Below are positions 53,017-62,790 of a stretch of 64,000 bases of DNA, piece by piece. Source of the stretch: Bacteroidales bacterium (GTDB taxonomy: Bacteria > Bacteroidota > Bacteroidia > Bacteroidales > UBA932); the NCBI GenBank assembly GCA_017438975.1, contig JAFRUH010000023.1, positions 124,001 to 188,000 on the forward strand. Reading direction: 5' to 3'. Made by a program: the position numbers and the translations under genes. Each line of letters starts with the position of its first letter. Position 1 is the stretch's first letter. Under the pieces are notes generated by a model. It did not search any database. It was not told the DNA's origin and saw nothing but the letters and a program-made list of their open reading frames with translations.

Positions 53017-55383
53017 TTAATCAAAAAAAGCGACTACCTTGCTGCCTGACTGGATATCCGGAAGCGTGATCACTTCCGCGCCGAATCCCTTCCACGGCCT
53101 GCCGTTGACGGTAACCTTCCGGATCGGTTTCCCTTCCGGATGGCGCAGCTTGACCTGGATGGAACGAGGCTTGACAGGAGAAGATTTCTTTTCGAGCGAT
53201 ATGGAGATCTTTCCACCGGAGACTTCGGAGTCGATCCGATACGATACCGGGCCGAAACAGGTCTGGGAGTTCTTGACTTCTACCGTCTTACCATCCTCGA
53301 GCCATGCTCTCGGAATACCGAAGGCAAGGCAGAGATCACCACCGTTTTCCTCATAGATCAGCATCTTGTTGGTAACCCTGATCAGCTCGGAAGTCGAATG
53401 CAGATGGGGCTGCCGTGCCTGGTACCAGGGATCGTTGTTGTTCGATCCGAAATTGTCATGTTCCTGTGTGGCGTAGAGGTTCCGTGCCTGTCCATAGGAG
53501 AACATGCCGTAGAAATTCAGCAGGGAACGGTCCAGGTTCCCCATCCGCATGTTCGAAATTCCGTAGCCGGCGCTGAAATGGGCGGTGAATCCCAATTTAT
53601 TAGAGGCCGATGTCCTGAGTATTCCGAGAATGATACCCTTGTAATGCTCATAATAAGTCGTATAGGCCTCCATCCGCGGATCGTCCTTGTCAAAGATCAT
53701 GGACTCCAGCATCCGGCAAGAGATCATCGAATAATAATGAGAGGGGCCATTGGTGGGGGCATAGGGAATCGGTTCCCGGAAAGCCAGGTCGAGCGGGATA
53801 TACCGGAAGCCGTCTCCGGTCACGGTGGCCTTGTCCATGGATGCGAGGATATCCTTCCGGTATTCCTCCGCCAGACGCAGCAAGCGGTTGCCTTCCGAGG
53901 CATACGATCCGCCCATCTCCTTCAAAGCCAATCCGACCTCATGCATACCTGCCCAGCACCATGCGTTTCCGCAGTATTCCTGGGTCTCGGTACCCACGTT
54001 ATCCACGTTCGAGCGCATCGGCGGGAGCAGGCCGTAACCCACATCGTCGCGGCTTTGCTTGTTCAGGGAACGCTTTTCTTCAATCCAGTTGCAACCCTTG
54101 ATGAGAGCCGGAGCCACGGAAGCGAACCATTCCTTGTCACGACCCATCCTGTAGATCTGGCTGATCGCATACAGGATACCGCCGTGCTGGTGCGGAATGA
54201 TAGCATTTCTCCGGTTCACGCCGGAAATGCTGCCGTCCTCCCGCTGGAGCCGAAGGAACATCCGGGCACACTTCTTCGCTTCCTCGTAATACCCAGCCGT
54301 CGTGATCGTATTCAGGTACATCGCCGCGGCATAACCGAATATCCCTTCATAGAAGAACGGAGCATCCGTCGTCTTGTATGTCAGGCGGAGCTTGTCCTCC
54401 TGGACCAGCAGGAAATTGTTCTCCAGCCATGTACGGTAAGCATTGTTGACAATCTCTTCAGGGACATTGATTTGCATTCCGCGGTCCATAATCCCTTCCC
54501 AATAGCCTTTGACGGTTTCGTACGTCTTGTCGAAATCGCCCTCGGCAATGGGCTTCGCCTCCCGTTCCCGGACAGGCTCAAAGGGGATGCAGAGATAGAT
54601 ACACTGCTCCTCTTCCGGCTTTAACGTAAGGGAAAAAGTCAGGCGGTTTTCACCGAACTTGCCATCGGTGCGGCTACTCCAGAGAACGGGATCGCCGTTC
54701 TCATTGACAATCTTATACTCCTCCTGCCTCAGCATCATCGGGCAATTGACGATCATCCGGCCCGAAGTCGCCCAGATCTGGGAGGAAGGGCGGCTGCCGG
54801 TTCCCTGGAACCGGATCGAAAGTTCCTGATTCTTTACCCCTTCCGCATGGTTTGTCACCCGCATCCGCACCCAGGCGATCAGCGGCATATCCGTGTCGAA
54901 GTTCTTGGAAATAGCCATGACCGTCTGGTCGTACTGAACCTTGTGATACGAAAACTTGCGGGTTACGACGGGGAGCCAGTCCCCTTCCAGGCACTCGCCG
55001 AGGCGCTCCACTTCACTGCTGCCGAGCGACACCGGACCGACCTTCATCTGGCCGTGCACACTGTCTTCCCAAACTTCTAACGAGAGATAGAAGGGAGGGA
55101 AGATGATGGACCCGTCCCAGGAGGTCAGGAACCGGCCATGATGCTCCTTGATACCGACAAGCGCCTTGGGATAGTCCATATAGTGGGGGAAGATAGCAGA
55201 AACAGACGCAAAGGAAGGGTCCTTTCCTGCAGCCATCTCCCGCCCCAGTACCTGAAAAGCTTCCATTGACGACTCGTTGATAGAAGAATAGTTATCCTCA
55301 GGAAGAATGAAGTCGGGGAGAGACTGGGCAGATACCAGTGCTGCACCTGCCATCAGAAAAAGGGATAGAGCGAATTTTTTCAT
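53017..55383 (-). CDS. putative alpha/alpha-toroid glycosidase, copy 1
   Basis: Exported 788-residue protein, signal peptide ending near LVSAQ. Residues about 80-275 are a beta-sandwich. Residues about 285-640 are helical repeats of the six-hairpin glycosidase kind (NNAYRTWLENNFLLVQED, FFYEGIFGYAAAMYLNTITTAGYYEEAKK, GNAWCWAGMHEVGLALKEMGGSY). About 690-788 is a C-terminal beta domain. I do not recognise the CAZy family. It is a tandem duplicate of the next gene, with a near-identical middle. It lies 6 bases after copy 2 and 4 bases before the esterase. Confidence 0.65.
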   Translation of the reverse strand: MKKFALSLFLMAGAALVSAQSLPDFILPEDNYSSINESSMEAFQVLGREMAAGKDPSFASVSAIFPHYMDYPKALVGIKEHHGRFLTSWDGSIIFPPFYLSLEVWEDSVHGQMKVGPVSLGSSEVERLGECLEGDWLPVVTRKFSYHKVQYDQTVMAISKNFDTDMPLIAWVRMRVTNHAEGVKNQELSIRFQGTGSRPSSQIWATSGRMIVNCPMMLRQEEYKIVNENGDPVLWSSRTDGKFGENRLTFSLTLKPEEEQCIYLCIPFEPVREREAKPIAEGDFDKTYETVKGYWEGIMDRGMQINVPEEIVNNAYRTWLENNFLLVQEDKLRLTYKTTDAPFFYEGIFGYAAAMYLNTITTAGYYEEAKKCARMFLRLQREDGSISGVNRRNAIIPHQHGGILYAISQIYRMGRDKEWFASVAPALIKGCNWIEEKRSLNKQSRDDVGYGLLPPMRSNVDNVGTETQEYCGNAWCWAGMHEVGLALKEMGGSYASEGNRLLRLAEEYRKDILASMDKATVTGDGFRYIPLDLAFREPIPYAPTNGPSHYYSMISCRMLESMIFDKDDPRMEAYTTYYEHYKGIILGILRTSASNKLGFTAHFSAGYGISNMRMGNLDRSLLNFYGMFSYGQARNLYATQEHDNFGSNNNDPWYQARQPHLHSTSELIRVTNKMLIYEENGGDLCLAFGIPRAWLEDGKTVEVKNSQTCFGPVSYRIDSEVSGGKISISLEKKSSPVKPRSIQVKLRHPEGKPIRKVTVNGRPWKGFGAEVITLPDIQSGSKVVAFFD

Positions 55384-55389
55384 AAGAGA

Positions 55390-57756
55390 CTAATCAAAAT
55401 ATGCGATAATACTACAATTAGTTATGTTTCCGGGGAGAGTAATGATTTCTTCCGTGAATCCCTTCCAGGTCTTTCCGTCCAAGGTTACCTTCCGGATAGG
55501 CTTTCCTTCCGGATGGCGCAGTTTGACCTGGATAGAACGAGCTTTCACAGGACCGGGATTATGATGGACAGAGACCTTGATCCGGCCTTCCGCGACCCCG
55601 GATTCAATCTGATAGGAAACCGGCCCGAAACAAGTCTGGGAATTCTTCACCTCAATCTTTTTCCCATCCTCAAGCCAGGCTCTCGGAATGCCGAACGACA
55701 GACAGATATCGCCGCCATTTTCCTCGTAAATCAGCATCTTGTTGGTAATACGGATCAACTCGGAGGTCGAATGGAGATGAGGCTGACGCGCATAATACCA
55801 GGAGTCATTCTTTCCTTGAATGAAATTATCATGCTCCTGGGTGGCATACAGGTTTCGGGCCTGTCCATAAGAGAACATTCCGTAAAAATTCAGAAGCGAA
55901 CGGTCCAGTTTCCCCATCCGCATGTTGGAGATTCCATAACCGGCGGCAAAGTGCGCCGTGAAGCCCAATTTGTTACTGATTTTCGTATGCCGGACAAGTC
56001 CCAGGATGATTCCCTTGAAATACTCAAAATAGGATGTATAAGCTTCCATCCTCGGATCATCCTTATCGAAAATCATGGACTCCAGCATCCGGCTGCCGAT
56101 CATGGTATAATAGAAAGAGTCCGAATTGGTAAGGGCATAAGGATACGGTTTCCTCTGATCCAAATCAAGCGGGATAAACTTCACACCGTCTTTATAGGCC
56201 GTTGCTTTGTCCATGGACGAGAGGATATCCTTCCGGTATTCCTCCGCCAGACGCAGCAAGCGGTTGCCTTCCGAGGCATAGGAACCGCCCATCTCCTTCA
56301 AAGCCAACCCGACCTCATGCATACCTGCCCAGCACCATGCATTGCCACAGTATTCCTGGGTTCCGGCTCCCCCGTCCACATTGGAACGCAGCGGAGGAAG
56401 AATGCCATATCCGATTTCCGACCGGCTTTGCTTGTTCAGCGAACGCTGCTCCTCGATCCAGTTGCAGCCCTTGATGAGGGCCGGAGCCACGGAAGCGAAC
56501 CATTCCTTGTCCCGGCCCATCCTGTAGATCTGACTGATCGCATACAGGATGCCGCCGTGCTGGTGCGGAATGATGGAATTGGTCCGGTTCACGCCTGAAA
56601 TACTGCCGTCCTCCCGCTGGAGCCGGAGGAACATCTGGGCACACTTCTTAGCTTCCTCGTAATACCCCGCCGTCGTAATCGTATTCAGGTACATCGCCGC
56701 GGCATAACCGAAAATCCCTTCATAGAAGAACGGGGCATCCGTCGTCTTGTATGTGAGGCGAAGCTTGTCCTCCTGGACCAGCAGGAAATTGTTCTCCAGC
56801 CATGTACGGTAAGCATTATTGACAATCTCTTCAGGGACATTGATTTGCATTCCGCGGTCCATAATTCCTTCCCAATAGCCTTTGACGGTTTCGTACGTCT
56901 TGTCGAAATCGCCCTCGGCAATGGGCTTCGCCTCCCGTTCCCGGACAGGCTCAAAGGGGATGCAGAGATAGATACACTGCTCCTCTTCCGGCTTCAACGC
57001 AAGGGAGAACGTCAGGCGGTTTTCACCGAACCGGCCATCTGAACGGCTGCACCACAAAACGGGATCACCGTTCTCATTGACAATCTTGAAGTCTTCCTGT
57101 CTCAGCAGCATCGGACAGTTCACGACCATCCTGCCCGAGGTCGCCCAAACCTGGGAGGCAGGACGCGCTCCGGTCCCTCGGAAACGGATCGACAGTTCCT
57201 GATTCTTGGCAGCCTTGGTTTGGTTCGTCACCCGCATCCGCACCCAGGCGATCAGCGGCATATCCGTGTCGAAGTTCTTCGAAATAGCCATGACCGTCTG
57301 GTCGTACTGAACCTTGTGATAAGAAAACTTGCGGGTCACGACGGGGAGCCAGTCCCCTTCCAGAGACTCTCCAAGGCGCTCCACCTCAGTTCCGGAGAAC
57401 GGTACCGGCTCTACCATCAGCTGTTCATAACCGGAGTTTTCCCAAACCTCGAAAGAGAGATAAAAGGGAGGGAAAATGATGGAACCATCCCAGGAGGTCA
57501 GGAAGCGGCCACGGTGTTCCTTGATACCGACGATTGCTTTGGGCCGGTCCATATAATGAGGGAAAATCGCAGAAACCTTCTCGAAAGAAGGGTCCTCGCC
57601 GCGTAGGACGGCCTCGCTGAGAGAAGAAAATCCAGCCATCATGTCCTCATCCAACCCCACATATTTATCATCGGGAAGGATGTAGTTGGGAATTTCCTGG
57701 GCATGGGCTATCAGCGCCATCCCCAAACCCAGGATTGTAATCAACAGTCTATTCAT
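55390..57756 (-). CDS. putative alpha/alpha-toroid glycosidase, copy 2
   Basis: Same length and domain order as copy 1; the signal peptide ends near LIAHAQ. The N-terminal 120 residues are clearly divergent from copy 1 (EIPNYILPDDKYVGLDEDMMAGFSSL), as are the regions around residues 520-545 and 740-788, while the helical core is almost unchanged. It lies 6 bases after the BACON/DUF5689 lipoprotein gene of block 3, so glycan-binding and enzyme genes share one transcript. Its family is not recognised; an exo-acting role is a guess from the fold. Confidence 0.65.
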   Translation of the reverse strand: MNRLLITILGLGMALIAHAQEIPNYILPDDKYVGLDEDMMAGFSSLSEAVLRGEDPSFEKVSAIFPHYMDRPKAIVGIKEHRGRFLTSWDGSIIFPPFYLSFEVWENSGYEQLMVEPVPFSGTEVERLGESLEGDWLPVVTRKFSYHKVQYDQTVMAISKNFDTDMPLIAWVRMRVTNQTKAAKNQELSIRFRGTGARPASQVWATSGRMVVNCPMLLRQEDFKIVNENGDPVLWCSRSDGRFGENRLTFSLALKPEEEQCIYLCIPFEPVREREAKPIAEGDFDKTYETVKGYWEGIMDRGMQINVPEEIVNNAYRTWLENNFLLVQEDKLRLTYKTTDAPFFYEGIFGYAAAMYLNTITTAGYYEEAKKCAQMFLRLQREDGSISGVNRTNSIIPHQHGGILYAISQIYRMGRDKEWFASVAPALIKGCNWIEEQRSLNKQSRSEIGYGILPPLRSNVDGGAGTQEYCGNAWCWAGMHEVGLALKEMGGSYASEGNRLLRLAEEYRKDILSSMDKATAYKDGVKFIPLDLDQRKPYPYALTNSDSFYYTMIGSRMLESMIFDKDDPRMEAYTSYFEYFKGIILGLVRHTKISNKLGFTAHFAAGYGISNMRMGKLDRSLLNFYGMFSYGQARNLYATQEHDNFIQGKNDSWYYARQPHLHSTSELIRITNKMLIYEENGGDICLSFGIPRAWLEDGKKIEVKNSQTCFGPVSYQIESGVAEGRIKVSVHHNPGPVKARSIQVKLRHPEGKPIRKVTLDGKTWKGFTEEIITLPGNITNCSIIAYFD

Positions 57757-57762
57757 AACTTT

Positions 57763-59907
57763 TTAACGTGAAATGATGATATCATCTATGAAAAACTCGG
57801 AAGTGGCATTGCCGATCCTGATCCGGGTTGCTCCCGTGGCGCCTGAAATCTTCACCGTTGCCCGGTGCCAATGATAGGGGTCGGAAGCAAAATCCGCATT
57901 GTCCCACTCTATCGGCCCCGCCTCTCCAGTTCCTTCACAAACGACGGTAATAGTGTTGGCAGCAGGAGTCAAATCTTTGCCCGTCGGATTGACGTAAGGG
58001 GCGGCTTTGAAAGAAAGGATCACATCGGAAGTCGCCGTCAGGGCTGCCAGGGGCGGAGAATAAATGCTTGTCGTTCCGTCTGTTCCACTCATAAACAAAC
58101 ATCCCAGATACTGATTGGCAGTACCGCTGACAGTCCAGTCTCCCGAATAATCGGACTGATTGATCGTCCGGCTCATGTAATAGATCGGGATTCCGACAAC
58201 AGGGTTGCAGCCATTGAGTGCATTATTGAATCCTTCCTGAGCCAGAACATTGTGATAGTCGGAGTCCGGGAGCGACGGGGTTGCGCCGGTCAGATAGAAA
58301 CCGACATTCACTCTGAGCGTTTTTGTTGCATTGGCCTCATCAACGGCCGGAGGATCCATCCTGAAATAAAGATCCCCGGAGGTAAGGGCCTCGTTTTCCG
58401 GAATATGGAATTGGACGACCATACGATTGACGGCGAAGTCTCTCCCGGCAAAGGTAAACGTCCCGGAATCCCCGCTCCCCGGAGTCAGGTTCGAGGCGCC
58501 ATAAACCCCGTCGACATCTTTCCATGTAACCTTGTCTGTGCTCCAACGGACCTTCCAGAAGTCATTGAAGACGCCTTCGGTTCCGCATGAGATTGAGAAT
58601 GTAAACTCCAGATTCCCATAGATCTTCCCGGAAACCGGAAGGGTAAACAGAAGATAGCTGCCAGGGAGTTGCCACTGACGTAGCGTACAGCAGGTCTGGA
58701 AAGGCGTAGAGAGTGATGCCGTCATTGCCATGGCGTTGGCATCCCCGACCACCTTCTCAACGGAAGCGCCGGCGACAGAGAAACCGGCTGACTCGGCAAA
58801 TGTGAATTTCGTAGCCCCGGAGATTTCACCATTCACATACTTGTTCGCTGCCGTTCCAAGCTGGAAAAAAGCCATAATCGGTTCTATTGCGACAGGGGGG
58901 ACATAGGAATTCCGCCCCGTCTCGGACAGGGCGAGATCGGAAAGGTCGCGAGGACGGACCTTTCCGTCCACGACAATGCCGGTAACGGTCCCATGGCCGG
59001 ACGGAATGGCAGCCTTGGAGAAAGAGGCGCCGCCGTCGACAAAGACATCAAACTTTCCGGCATCCTCGTCATCCGTCACCATTCCGACCGTCCCGCTCCA
59101 TGTCTTGCCAAGGAAAGCATCTTGCGCCTGACTGGGCTCCACACGGACCAAGGCATTGGGATAGCGCGCGACGGCCGAGGCCTGGATGCGGGGAGCCTGT
59201 ATGCGATTCCCGGAAGAAACCAGCATCACGGGGGACGGAATATCAATCGTGATACCTCCGCCGGCCTCTTTGGTAACGGTTCCCTCCGTCGTTTCGACCT
59301 GAATCTTGTCTCCGACCTTGAGGGCTTCCGAATCCGGCAATTTCGCCCGGAGGAACAAGTTCCCGTCATCAGTCAGGAAAACGCCCCCCTCCGGGAGATT
59401 GTCCCCGGGAGCACCCACGACAATCGCTTCAAACATCAGGAAATCTGTCAGCAAGTCACTCCCGCCTGCGGGGAGAGATGCTGCGGAAGACATGATGCTG
59501 GAAAGGGAAACCTTTCTGAAATTCGGCTCATATTTGAGCTGCGAGAATGGGAATGTCACCTTTTGCCGTCCGTCTGTTGACCGGACGACAAACAGGCAGG
59601 TGCGTGCTTCAGTCCTGTCTCCGCGCTGGACGAAACCGAAGACATCCGCATCACCTTCTCCGGATTCACACTCGAACTTGACCCAGTCTACGATGTTCCC
59701 GAACGGGTCTTCCGCGGATACCGTCCATGCCAGATTGGAACGGATAAGCAGCAGGAAACCGTCGCCCTCACCCGAAGCGGAGCGGAATTGACTGTCCACC
59801 GTCAGATAGGACTCTTCCGCCGTCTCCTCAACGGTATTGCATGCCGTCCAGAAAAGACCGGCAAGCGCAATCACCGCGAAAGGGAAAAACGATACTATTC
59901 TATTCAT
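57763..59907 (-). CDS. BACON/DUF5689 surface lipoprotein
   Basis: Block 3 paralogue of the protein at 28465 (714 residues). Lipobox FWTAC (Cys23). BACON-like N-domain (GFLLLIRSNLAWTVSAEDPFGN ... CLFVVRSTDG), DUF5689-like domain (LTDFLMFEAIVVGAPGDNLPEG, LKVGDKIQVETTEGTVT, IVVDGKVRPRD), then two beta-rich modules closing with SEFFIDDIIISR. It follows the DUF1735-type gene by 27 bases. Surface glycan binding is inferred from position. Confidence 0.82.
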   Translation of the reverse strand: MNRIVSFFPFAVIALAGLFWTACNTVEETAEESYLTVDSQFRSASGEGDGFLLLIRSNLAWTVSAEDPFGNIVDWVKFECESGEGDADVFGFVQRGDRTEARTCLFVVRSTDGRQKVTFPFSQLKYEPNFRKVSLSSIMSSAASLPAGGSDLLTDFLMFEAIVVGAPGDNLPEGGVFLTDDGNLFLRAKLPDSEALKVGDKIQVETTEGTVTKEAGGGITIDIPSPVMLVSSGNRIQAPRIQASAVARYPNALVRVEPSQAQDAFLGKTWSGTVGMVTDDEDAGKFDVFVDGGASFSKAAIPSGHGTVTGIVVDGKVRPRDLSDLALSETGRNSYVPPVAIEPIMAFFQLGTAANKYVNGEISGATKFTFAESAGFSVAGASVEKVVGDANAMAMTASLSTPFQTCCTLRQWQLPGSYLLFTLPVSGKIYGNLEFTFSISCGTEGVFNDFWKVRWSTDKVTWKDVDGVYGASNLTPGSGDSGTFTFAGRDFAVNRMVVQFHIPENEALTSGDLYFRMDPPAVDEANATKTLRVNVGFYLTGATPSLPDSDYHNVLAQEGFNNALNGCNPVVGIPIYYMSRTINQSDYSGDWTVSGTANQYLGCLFMSGTDGTTSIYSPPLAALTATSDVILSFKAAPYVNPTGKDLTPAANTITVVCEGTGEAGPIEWDNADFASDPYHWHRATVKISGATGATRIRIGNATSEFFIDDIIISR

Positions 59908-59934
59908 AACGATATCTTTTTGGTCTAATACATT

Positions 59935-60975
59935 TTACTCGTAATGAGCCGGGTTCTCATCCTGCCACTCACTCATTCCGTCCCGGACCCTGTTACGGAA
60001 AAAGAGCGTATCTACGACATAAGTGGAAGTACCGTCACCATTGTTCCAGCAGTAATTCAAGAATATTTTCCGGTCCTGGAGAAGTTTCGCGCCATTGTGG
60101 TAACTCCGCTGACCATTGATGGGACGGATTACGCGTTCGCCGGAAGGATCTTCTACCGTAACAGAATTATTGCCGCCGAAAACCAAACGGAGCGTTCCGG
60201 GCTGATTCGCGATTTTATCCGTAAGAACGGATTGGACGCTCTCTGTCTGCAGGGCATAAATCCTGCTGTCAGCCTGCGGGAGGGAGAACGAATACTTGTT
60301 CTCCGAAATAACGGAACCGTCTTTATCCTTCGAGACAACCATCTTTCCCCCATGATACCAGTTTCCGTAAAAGGAATTCTCCACTTTCACGGCCATGATC
60401 TGGAAACTCATCTTGGAGGGAATCCTGTCGGCATCGGCCTCCTCAATCTTGAATGCCAGTGCATAGTACGGTTTCAGCATTTTCTCATCCTTGAACATTG
60501 CCGGAGTCGGCGTAAGCCTGAGCTTGGCCGTATGGCTGCCCTTGGCAATAACCAGATTCGAGGAAGGAGACTGGGTATAATAGGCTTCAGGAAGGGGGGT
60601 CAGGGCAGTCAACCCTGCCGCAGAAACCTCGTTCTTGACATAATTCTGGGACATGTTTCCAAACTTCCCGTTCCCTTTCAGCCCGTCAAGGGCGGTAAAC
60701 GGTGCCGTTTCTCCGTCCTCGTCCAAAACGGACAGGTCGGAATTCAGCATATTATTATCAATGGAGACATGGACCTTTCTGTCCCGGTCATTATCAATCA
60801 CTCCGCTTAACGCTACAGTAAAGCTGACTTCCAGGTCTTCTTCTCCGGGAATAAACGTTCGAAGGTCATACTGGTATGCGGAATAAACAGCGGAATAATC
60901 ATAATCCTTGATAAAATCATCATAACATGCAGTCATGGCGAAACAGACCGCAAGGATTGCCATTGTTCTTTTCAT
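59935..60975 (-). CDS. DUF1735/DUF4361-type surface lipoprotein
   Basis: Third paralogue of the genes at 1570 and 30630. The frame opens at 61008, inside the SusD coding end, but the start at 60975 (MKRTMAILAVCFAMTAC) gives a correct lipoprotein signal with Cys17. Landmarks: YDDFIKDYDYSAVYSAYQYDLRTFI, DRDRKVHVSIDNNML, FYGNWYHGGKMVVSKDKDGS and FRNRVRDGMSEWQDENPAHYE. Confidence 0.85.
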   Translation of the reverse strand: MKRTMAILAVCFAMTACYDDFIKDYDYSAVYSAYQYDLRTFIPGEEDLEVSFTVALSGVIDNDRDRKVHVSIDNNMLNSDLSVLDEDGETAPFTALDGLKGNGKFGNMSQNYVKNEVSAAGLTALTPLPEAYYTQSPSSNLVIAKGSHTAKLRLTPTPAMFKDEKMLKPYYALAFKIEEADADRIPSKMSFQIMAVKVENSFYGNWYHGGKMVVSKDKDGSVISENKYSFSLPQADSRIYALQTESVQSVLTDKIANQPGTLRLVFGGNNSVTVEDPSGERVIRPINGQRSYHNGAKLLQDRKIFLNYCWNNGDGTSTYVVDTLFFRNRVRDGMSEWQDENPAHYE

Positions 60976-60989
60976 AATCGGTATCATTT

Positions 60990-62786
60990 TTATCGCCAGT
61001 TTTCCCAACCTTCATTCTGGACCAGATTCGGGCACCTGCGGATATCACCGACAGGGATCGGCATCCATGGAGAAGGATAATGCTTAGTCTCTAAGAGAGT
61101 CTTCTGATAGGAGAAGGCATCCTCCCCGGACGGAGTGATCGCCATCCCATGCACCGGGACGTTGATTTCTTCCCCCCAGCGGCGAAGATCAAAATAGCGT
61201 GTTCCCTCGAAACACGTCGTGATGCGCCATTCGTTACGGACCAGAGCCTGGAATAGAGCCGGAGATGCGGCACACTCATCCAGATACGGATCCGCCGTAA
61301 TCCCGGGCTTCCCCTCTGCCGTCGGCCGCGACCGGACCCAGCCCAGCACTTCCTTGGGGCTGTAGCCGAACGAGTCGTTTTCGGCCGACCCGAGGAATGC
61401 GGAAGCGGCTTCGGCAAAAATCAGGCACATCTGCTCCCAGCGTTCGAAGAAGACAACCGAAACATTGCTCAGGACATTGCTGTCAAAAGGATTCCACCCG
61501 GAATACAGGAACTTCTTGATGTAGTAGCTGGTCCTGGACGTTCCGGTAAGCATCGGGGCATCCTTCCCTCCTTCCGCGGATTCAATCGTGTACATCAGGC
61601 TTCCGTTTCCGTCACGAAGGACCTCGGCTCCATTGTAAAGGATATCCGCATAGAACCGGGAATCCCTTCCCACATACGGATGGGCTGGATCATACCCGCT
61701 GCGGGCATCTGTAATCGGATAACCGTTCGCCATCGGGAACGCATCTACCAGTTCCTGCGTCGGGACATAATCTGCGGAACCCCCGAATCCGATAGGATAG
61801 AAGGTCGTCTCATAAGTCGTCGTAGAATACGTGGATGAGGGGAAAATCGCTTCCGGGCTGTTGCCATCCCTCCAGGAGAAGCTTTTCGTACGGTCAAACC
61901 CCATCGGTCCTTCGACTTCCAGTTTGTGCCGGATGACCTTCATCGCGTATTCGGCGGCCTTCTGGTACCGGGTCTTGTCCCCGGACGGATTGAAGGCAGG
62001 GCTCGCCCAGAGCAGGTAGACCATGGCCCGAAGTCCGTCTATGGAGACCTGGTCCAACGTCGTATAGCGGATGGAACCCGTCACGGGAATGGATGTATTC
62101 GTATTGCCGGAATAGTCCCGGTTGAGATACGGAAGATACTCGTAGGCCTTGTCGCAGTCATCCAGGATCTGCATGACCGTATCGTCAAAGGTCGCACGGG
62201 TCAGTTTTGCGGGGTCGGCTTCGGAAATCTTGACCGCCTCCGTCATCAGCGGGACACCGTACAGGACCCCGTCCGTTCCTTTTCCGCCGAAATGCTTCAG
62301 CAAAGAGAAATGATACCAGGCACGCAGCCCGTACGCATCTCCTTGCAGGCACCTGCGGAGCAGATTGTCGGATTCAGCGTCCAGGTAATAGTGGGTAGTC
62401 ATCCCCAGGTCATCCTTCAAGAACTGGTTGCAGTAATAGATGGCCGTATAATTATTTGTCCACACGGACTCGAACGGACTGTTTCCCAGCGTAACGGAGC
62501 CGAGGGAAAACAGGCGGTTGGCATTGCTCTCGCTCCGGAATACCGCATTGTCCGCAAGGGCATCCGAGGCGGCGAAGCGGATTGAGGCATAGGTACGGGG
62601 ACGCAGATTATAGGCATGCTCGACCAGGCCACGAACCATCTGAGGATAGTCCGTATAATTCTCATCATTGTAGGTTCCGCTCAATTTGGGCTCCAGAAAA
62701 TCGCAGCCACAAGCGAGCCAAAAGAGGCAAACGGCCCCTGGAATTATTCGAAATATAATGCTTTTCATATCATTACGCTTTTTCAT
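60990..62786 (-). CDS. SusD/RagB-like outer-membrane lipoprotein, short-SusC partner
   Basis: Surface lid of the block 3 pair (598 residues). The start is 62786, or 62768 (MKSIIFRIIPG), which gives a more compact signal; the lipobox is WLACGC (Cys28 from the first start). The mature N-terminus DFLEPKLSGTYNDENYTDYPQMVRGLVEHAY places it with the SusDs at 2641 and 31692. Landmarks are YGLRAWYHFSLLKHFGGKGTDG and NEWRITTCFEGTRYFDLRRWG. It lies 4 bases after the SusC stop codon. Confidence 0.95.
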   Translation of the reverse strand: MKKRNDMKSIIFRIIPGAVCLFWLACGCDFLEPKLSGTYNDENYTDYPQMVRGLVEHAYNLRPRTYASIRFAASDALADNAVFRSESNANRLFSLGSVTLGNSPFESVWTNNYTAIYYCNQFLKDDLGMTTHYYLDAESDNLLRRCLQGDAYGLRAWYHFSLLKHFGGKGTDGVLYGVPLMTEAVKISEADPAKLTRATFDDTVMQILDDCDKAYEYLPYLNRDYSGNTNTSIPVTGSIRYTTLDQVSIDGLRAMVYLLWASPAFNPSGDKTRYQKAAEYAMKVIRHKLEVEGPMGFDRTKSFSWRDGNSPEAIFPSSTYSTTTYETTFYPIGFGGSADYVPTQELVDAFPMANGYPITDARSGYDPAHPYVGRDSRFYADILYNGAEVLRDGNGSLMYTIESAEGGKDAPMLTGTSRTSYYIKKFLYSGWNPFDSNVLSNVSVVFFERWEQMCLIFAEAASAFLGSAENDSFGYSPKEVLGWVRSRPTAEGKPGITADPYLDECAASPALFQALVRNEWRITTCFEGTRYFDLRRWGEEINVPVHGMAITPSGEDAFSYQKTLLETKHYPSPWMPIPVGDIRRCPNLVQNEGWENWR

Positions 62787-62790
62787 ATCC

